From Gemmobacter sp. (GTDB lineage Bacteria; Pseudomonadota; Alphaproteobacteria; Rhodobacterales; Rhodobacteraceae), in the NCBI RefSeq assembly GCF_034676705.1, contig NZ_JAUCBS010000009.1, positions 124,001 through 188,000 on the forward strand: a stretch of 64,000 bases of DNA. The letters are read 5' to 3'. The translations under genes were made by a program, and so were the position numbers. The notes below the pieces were generated by a model. It ran no database searches. It saw only the letters and a program-made list of their open reading frames with translations, and was not told the origin of the DNA. Positions 60,253-64,000 of this stretch are shown here, in pieces; positions within the stretch are counted from its first letter, which is position 1, and each line of letters opens with the position of its first letter.

Positions 60253-61170
60253 TCACGACGACAGACGGGGGTTGAGGACGATGCGCAGCCGGTCGCCCAC
60301 AAGGTTGATGGCAATGATCACCAGCACCAGCATCACGCCCGGGAACACCGCGATCCAGTATTTCCCCGACAGCATGTAGCTGTAGCCCTGCGAAATCAGC
60401 ATGCCCAGCGACGGTTCAGTCACCGGCACCCCGGCCCCCAGGAACGACAGCGTGGATTCCAGCAGGATGGCGCCGGCGACCTGCACGGTCGCCACCACGA
60501 TCAGCGGCGGGATGCAGTTGGGCAGCAGGTGGCGGAACAGCACCCGCCAGCGCGGCAGTTGCAGCACCGAACAGGCGGCGATGTAATCCTTGCGGGTTTC
60601 GACCAGCGCCGATCCGCGCACGGTGCGGGCGTAATAGGCCCATTGCACGATCACCAGCGCCAGGATCACCTTGTCGATGCCGCGCCCAAAGGCCGACAGC
60701 AGCACCAGCGCGATCAGGATCGACGGAAAGGCCAGGTGCAAGTCGACGATGCGCATCACGATCGCCTCGAACCGGCCGCCGATAAAGGCGGCGGCAACGC
60801 CCACGGTGGCCCCGATGGCGCCCGCGATCATCACCGCGATCAGGCCCACCGACAGCGAAATCCGCAGGCCATACAGGATCGCCGACAGCATGTCGCGCCC
60901 CTGCGCATCGGTGCCCAGCCAGGCGACCTGACCCGACATCATCTCTGCCCCCGGGGGCAGCATGTTGTCCATGATGTCGATCTGCATCAGGTCATAGGGG
61001 TTCTGCGGCGCGATCCAGGGCGCCAGCGTGGCCACGATGCCCGCCGTCAGCAGAATCAGCACGCCGATCACCGCCGTCGGGCTTTCGATGAACTTCGCCG
61101 CCTGAATGCGCAGGATGTTCTGTTTGGGCAGCGCCGGGCGGGCCACCGGGGTTGCGGATGGCTGGTTCAT
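60253..61170 (-). CDS. dppC: Dipeptide ABC importer permease (DppC-like)
   Basis: A 305-residue permease with a ~35-residue cytoplasmic lead, a first helix at AVIGVLILLTAGIVATLAPW, WLGTDAQGRDMLSAI, the coupling loop RKDYIAACSVLQLPRW and the C-terminal LVGDRLRIVLNPRL. ATG 61170 overlaps the dppB stop (ATGA); the open frame extends upstream antisense-like to 62274 without protein features. Confidence 0.92.
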   Translation of the reverse strand: MNQPSATPVARPALPKQNILRIQAAKFIESPTAVIGVLILLTAGIVATLAPWIAPQNPYDLMQIDIMDNMLPPGAEMMSGQVAWLGTDAQGRDMLSAILYGLRISLSVGLIAVMIAGAIGATVGVAAAFIGGRFEAIVMRIVDLHLAFPSILIALVLLSAFGRGIDKVILALVIVQWAYYARTVRGSALVETRKDYIAACSVLQLPRWRVLFRHLLPNCIPPLIVVATVQVAGAILLESTLSFLGAGVPVTEPSLGMLISQGYSYMLSGKYWIAVFPGVMLVLVIIAINLVGDRLRIVLNPRLSS

Positions 61171-62144
61171 GCGCTTTCCTCCGACAGCCGGATGCGCGGA
61201 TCCAGCACGGCATACAGGATATCGACGATCAGGTTGATGCCCACGAACATCACCGTGGTGAACAGCAGGTAGGTGACGACGACGGGCCGATCCAGCCGGT
61301 TGATGGAGCTGATCAGCAGCTCTCCCATGCCCTGATAGGCATAGATGGTTTCCACCACGACCGAGAACGCCAGCAGCCCGCCGAATTCCATCCCCATGAT
61401 GGTGACCACGGGGATCATCACGTTCTTGAAGATATGCAGGCTGACGATGCGCCAGAACCCCAGACCCTTGGCGCGGGCAAAGCGGATGTAGTCCTGCGAC
61501 ATCACCTCGCGCGTGCCGGATTCGCAGATGCGGATCACCAGCGACGCCTTGTAAAGCGCAAGGGTGGTGGCGGGCAGGATCATGTGCTTGAGCCCGTTCA
61601 GCGTCAGCGAGGCGAAGTTGATGCCGAACACCTGCACCGTTTCCCCGCGCCCGCCCGACGGCAGCAGTTGCAGCTGCACCGCAAAGATCAGCACCAGCAT
61701 CAGCCCCACCCAGAAGGCCGGCAGCGAAAAGCCCAGGATAGACCCGGCCATGATGGTCTTGCCGGCAAAGCTGCCCGGCCGCATCCCGGCCACAATGCCC
61801 AGCGGGATACCGACGGCCAGCGCCAGCACCATGGCGAATACCGCCAGTTCCAGCGTGGTGGGCAGACGCAGCAGCAGCACGTCGAGCGCCGGGATCCCGT
61901 ATACGAAGGACGTGCCCAGATCGCCGCGCACCGCATTCCACAGGAACAGGCCGAACTGTTCGTAAAGCGGCCGGTCCAGCCCCAGCCGGGCAATGGCCGC
62001 CGCGCGTTCGATCTGGTCGGAATCGGGGCTCAGCAGCGCATCGACCGGGTTGCCCAGCATGTAGACGGCGGCAAACACCAGCACCGCCATGGCCAGCATC
62101 ACGAACAGCGCCTGAAAGATTCGGCGAATCAGATAGGCGGTCAT
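61167..62144 (-). CDS. dppB: Dipeptide ABC importer permease (DppB-like)
   Basis: A 325-residue permease beginning MTAYLIRRIFQALFVMLAMA. It has NPVDALLSPDSDQI, RLGLDRPLYEQFGLFLW, the loop SQDYIRFARAKGLGFWR and the end VDILYAVLDPRI. ATG 62144 is preceded by AGGGGGG on its strand. It is the first gene of the four-gene minus-strand importer operon, whose binding protein is encoded divergently at 62333. Confidence 0.92.
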   Translation of the reverse strand: MTAYLIRRIFQALFVMLAMAVLVFAAVYMLGNPVDALLSPDSDQIERAAAIARLGLDRPLYEQFGLFLWNAVRGDLGTSFVYGIPALDVLLLRLPTTLELAVFAMVLALAVGIPLGIVAGMRPGSFAGKTIMAGSILGFSLPAFWVGLMLVLIFAVQLQLLPSGGRGETVQVFGINFASLTLNGLKHMILPATTLALYKASLVIRICESGTREVMSQDYIRFARAKGLGFWRIVSLHIFKNVMIPVVTIMGMEFGGLLAFSVVVETIYAYQGMGELLISSINRLDRPVVVTYLLFTTVMFVGINLIVDILYAVLDPRIRLSEESA

Positions 62145-62288
62145 GGCTGCCCCCCTGCGGGAACGGCGCATGAAGCGGCGGGAATCCTGTGGCCCAAGCG
62201 TGTTTCCTTCCTGTCCGGTCTGTTGGTTTCGGCGGCTTCGCAGGGATGGGCCGAAAGTAATGGTTGAAACTCAAAGTAACAGCGTTGT

Positions 62289-62300
62289 ATCATTTGATCA
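62289..62300. promoter_or_regulatory. ATCATTTGATCA motif in dppB/binding-protein divergent promoter
   Basis: The same 12-mer as at 53440-53451, here in the 188-bp gap between dppB and the binding-protein gene, 32 bp before the latter. It could control both the importer operon and its binding protein. Candidate GntR operator. Confidence 0.65.
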
Positions 62301-62332
62301 AGGAAACACTCAACAACAGGGAACCTCAACAA

Positions 62333-63901
62333 ATGACCTATGCAAGCAGGCTTCTGTCCTCGGCTGCGCTGGCCATCGTGCTGGCCGGCGGTGCAGCGCA
62401 GGCGGCGGATCTGACCTATGCGATCAGCGCCCCGGTGACGGCTGTTGACCCGCATTACCAGAACGCCACGCCGAACAACGCGGCGCTGAGCAACATCTTC
62501 GAGGCGCTGACCGTGATCGGCCCGGATGGCATGGTCGAACCCTCGCTGGCCAAGGAATGGCGGCTGGTCGATGACGTGACCTGGGAATTCGATCTGGTCG
62601 ACGCCAAGTTCCATGATGGCACGCCGATGACCGCGGCGGATGTGGAATTTTCGCTGAAGCGCCCGGCGACCATCACCAACAGCCCGTCGGCCTTCACGAT
62701 CTATACCCGCCCGATCAAGGAAACCCAGGTCGTCGACGACCACAAGATCCGCATCGTGACGAACTTCCCCTATCCGCAGTTCCTGCGCGACCTGTCGCGC
62801 GTGGCGGTGGTGAAAAAGGCAGTTGTCGAAGGTGCGGGCACCCCCGATTTCAACAGCGGCAAGGTGGCCATCGGGACCGGGCCCTACAAATATACCGGCT
62901 ACACCCCCGACGATCAGCTGAACATGACCCAGTTCGATGGCTACTGGGGCGCCAAGCCGGCATGGGACAACGTGCGCATCCGCTTCATCACCGATGACGG
63001 CGCGCGGTCGGCCGCCCTGCTGTCGGGGTCGGTCGATGCGATCGAGAACGTGCCGACCAACGATCTGGAGCGGTTCAAGACCAACGCCGATCTGGTGTTT
63101 GAATCGGCCAAGTCGATGCGCGTGGTGTTCCTGTTCGTCGACTCGGGCCGCGACCAGCCGCCCAGCGTGATGGGCAACGATGGCAAGCCGCTGGCAACCA
63201 ACCCGCTGAAAGATGTGCGCGTGCGTCAGGCGATCAACTACGCCATCAACCGCGACGCCATCCGCGACCGGCTGATGTCGGGCCTGGCCTGGCCGACCAA
63301 CAACATCGTGTTCGACGGTGGCGAAGGCAACATCCCGGCGCTGGATACCGTGACCTTCGACGCCAACAAGGCCAAGGCCCTGCTGGCCGAAGCGGGCTAT
63401 CCCGACGGCTTCCAGATCACGCTGGCGACCCCGAACAACCGCCTGATCAACGATGAACAGGTGGCGCAGGGCGTGGCCCAGATGCTGACCCGCATCGGCA
63501 TCAAGACCCAGGTCGATGCCATGCCCTTCACCATGGTCAACACCCGCGGCAATGGCGGCGAATTCGCCATGAGCATGATGGCCTGGGGCAACACCGCGGA
63601 TGCCGCCGGCGGCATCCGCGCGATGATCGCCTGCAAGAACAAGGACAAGGGCATGGGTCCGGTCAACTGGGGCAACTATTGCAACCCCACGCTGGACGAG
63701 GTGACGATGAAGGCCATGTCCACCATGGACGAGGCCGGCCGCAAGTCGCTGATGGCCGAGGCCGCGCAGATCGTGCATGACGACATGGCCATCGTGCCGC
63801 TGTACTGGCAGGGCTCTACCTGGGCGGCGCGCAAGGGCATCGACATTCTGCCGCGTGCCGATGAACAGACCAAACCGTCGTCCTTCTCGCCCAAGATGTA
63901 A
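62333..63901 (+). CDS. Dipeptide ABC importer substrate-binding protein (DppA-like)
   Basis: A 522-residue family 5 solute-binding protein. The N-terminus MTYASRLLSSAALAIVLAGG is an ordinary Sec signal peptide, cut after AQA, unlike the Tat signals of the other two peptide-type binding proteins in the window. Motifs: WEFDLVDAKFHDGTPMTAAD, IGTGPYKYTGY, VRVRQAINYAINRDAI. CAGGGAA lies about 9 bases before ATG 62333. It is divergent from its permease/ATPase operon. A hairpin follows the stop and another gene begins at 63971. Confidence 0.93.
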   Translation: MTYASRLLSSAALAIVLAGGAAQAADLTYAISAPVTAVDPHYQNATPNNAALSNIFEALTVIGPDGMVEPSLAKEWRLVDDVTWEFDLVDAKFHDGTPMTAADVEFSLKRPATITNSPSAFTIYTRPIKETQVVDDHKIRIVTNFPYPQFLRDLSRVAVVKKAVVEGAGTPDFNSGKVAIGTGPYKYTGYTPDDQLNMTQFDGYWGAKPAWDNVRIRFITDDGARSAALLSGSVDAIENVPTNDLERFKTNADLVFESAKSMRVVFLFVDSGRDQPPSVMGNDGKPLATNPLKDVRVRQAINYAINRDAIRDRLMSGLAWPTNNIVFDGGEGNIPALDTVTFDANKAKALLAEAGYPDGFQITLATPNNRLINDEQVAQGVAQMLTRIGIKTQVDAMPFTMVNTRGNGGEFAMSMMAWGNTADAAGGIRAMIACKNKDKGMGPVNWGNYCNPTLDEVTMKAMSTMDEAGRKSLMAEAAQIVHDDMAIVPLYWQGSTWAARKGIDILPRADEQTKPSSFSPKM

Positions 63902-63930
63902 GGCGCGATCCATAGCATGACACAGGCAGC

Positions 63931-63948
63931 GGGCGGCTTCGGCCGCCC
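63931..63948 (+). other. UUCG-loop hairpin after binding-protein gene
   Basis: GGGCGGC-TTCG-GCCGCCC, a 7-bp stem closed by a stable TTCG tetraloop, 29 bp after the binding-protein stop and without a T-run. It probably reduces read-through into the gene at 63971 or protects the upstream mRNA. Confidence 0.6.
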
Positions 63949-63970
63949 GACCCATGACCGGAGGATGCCC

Positions 63971-64000
63971 ATGACCCAACCCCTGACCGCCACCGAACAT
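63971..64000 (+). CDS. Start of a further gene, truncated by window end
   Basis: ATG 63971 follows a strong GGAGG (63960-63964) with 6-base spacing and opens MTQPLTATEH before the window ends. It is on the same strand as the binding-protein gene and probably the next gene of that operon. Nothing can be said about its function. Confidence 0.5.
   Translation, partial: MTQPLTATEH

Noticed and set aside
1..64000. CRISPR arrays, prophage, insertion sequences, rRNA or tRNA genes
   Set aside because: No regular spaced repeats, transposase or phage proteins, or recognisable tRNA/rRNA sequences were seen by reading; a short tRNA could be missed without a scan.

Overview
The window is very GC-rich, tightly packed chromosomal DNA. 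Its codon use, ABC-transporter-heavy content, ATGA/TGATG gene overlaps and a GGGGTATTT-type terminator repeat all suggest an alphaproteobacterium of the Rhodobacteraceae (Paracoccus/Rhodobacter-like). This is inferred from gene content, since there is no rRNA, tRNA or other phylogenetic marker in the window. I found no CRISPR, prophage, insertion sequence or replication origin.

Layout. 1-1.6 kb: the end of a siderophore-interacting flavoprotein and a VapBC toxin-antitoxin pair. 1.6-9.3 kb: a dipeptide-type ABC importer with a fused double ATPase, a downstream amidase and a divergent IclR regulator. 9.4-12.2 kb: an AraC regulator and a PNPOx-ferredoxin reductase-ferredoxin fusion. 12.4-16.4 kb: a two-component system divergent from eptA-dgkA, a lipid A modification module in which DgkA recycles the diacylglycerol made by EptA. 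16.4-24.5 kb: iron-siderophore uptake (TonB receptor, binding protein, two permeases, ATPase, siderophore-interacting protein), divergent from an odd LysR-HTH/TrpD2-like fusion regulator.

24.5-34.5 kb: a catabolic cluster with a GntR regulator, an FAD amine oxidase and a cupin, divergent from an NtaA-type flavin monooxygenase, a peptide-type ABC importer and a glyoxylate-reductase-like dehydrogenase. The combination resembles aminopolycarboxylate (NTA/EDTA) catabolism. 34.5-46.2 kb: one nine-gene minus-strand operon with a polyamine-type ABC importer, HyuA/HyuB, an M24 creatinase/prolidase-like hydrolase, its own GntR regulator and a TPP enzyme; its substrate is unknown. 46.8-48.8 kb: a small exported protein and a hybrid histidine kinase whose first membrane segment lies in another frame (apparent frameshift).

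48.9-64 kb: a peptide or N-acyl-amino-acid catabolic cluster with a GntR regulator, M20 peptidase, class V and class I aminotransferases, a deacetylase-type amidohydrolase, ArgE, M19 dipeptidase, a DadA-like oxidase and a divergently organised dipeptide ABC importer. Every promoter region of this cluster carries a TTGATCA-centred motif, and two carry the identical 12-mer ATCATTTGATCA, which suggests one local regulon under the GntR protein. Overall the window reads as a nutrient-scavenging region: three peptide-type importers, one polyamine-type importer and one siderophore importer, each next to its own enzymes and regulator.
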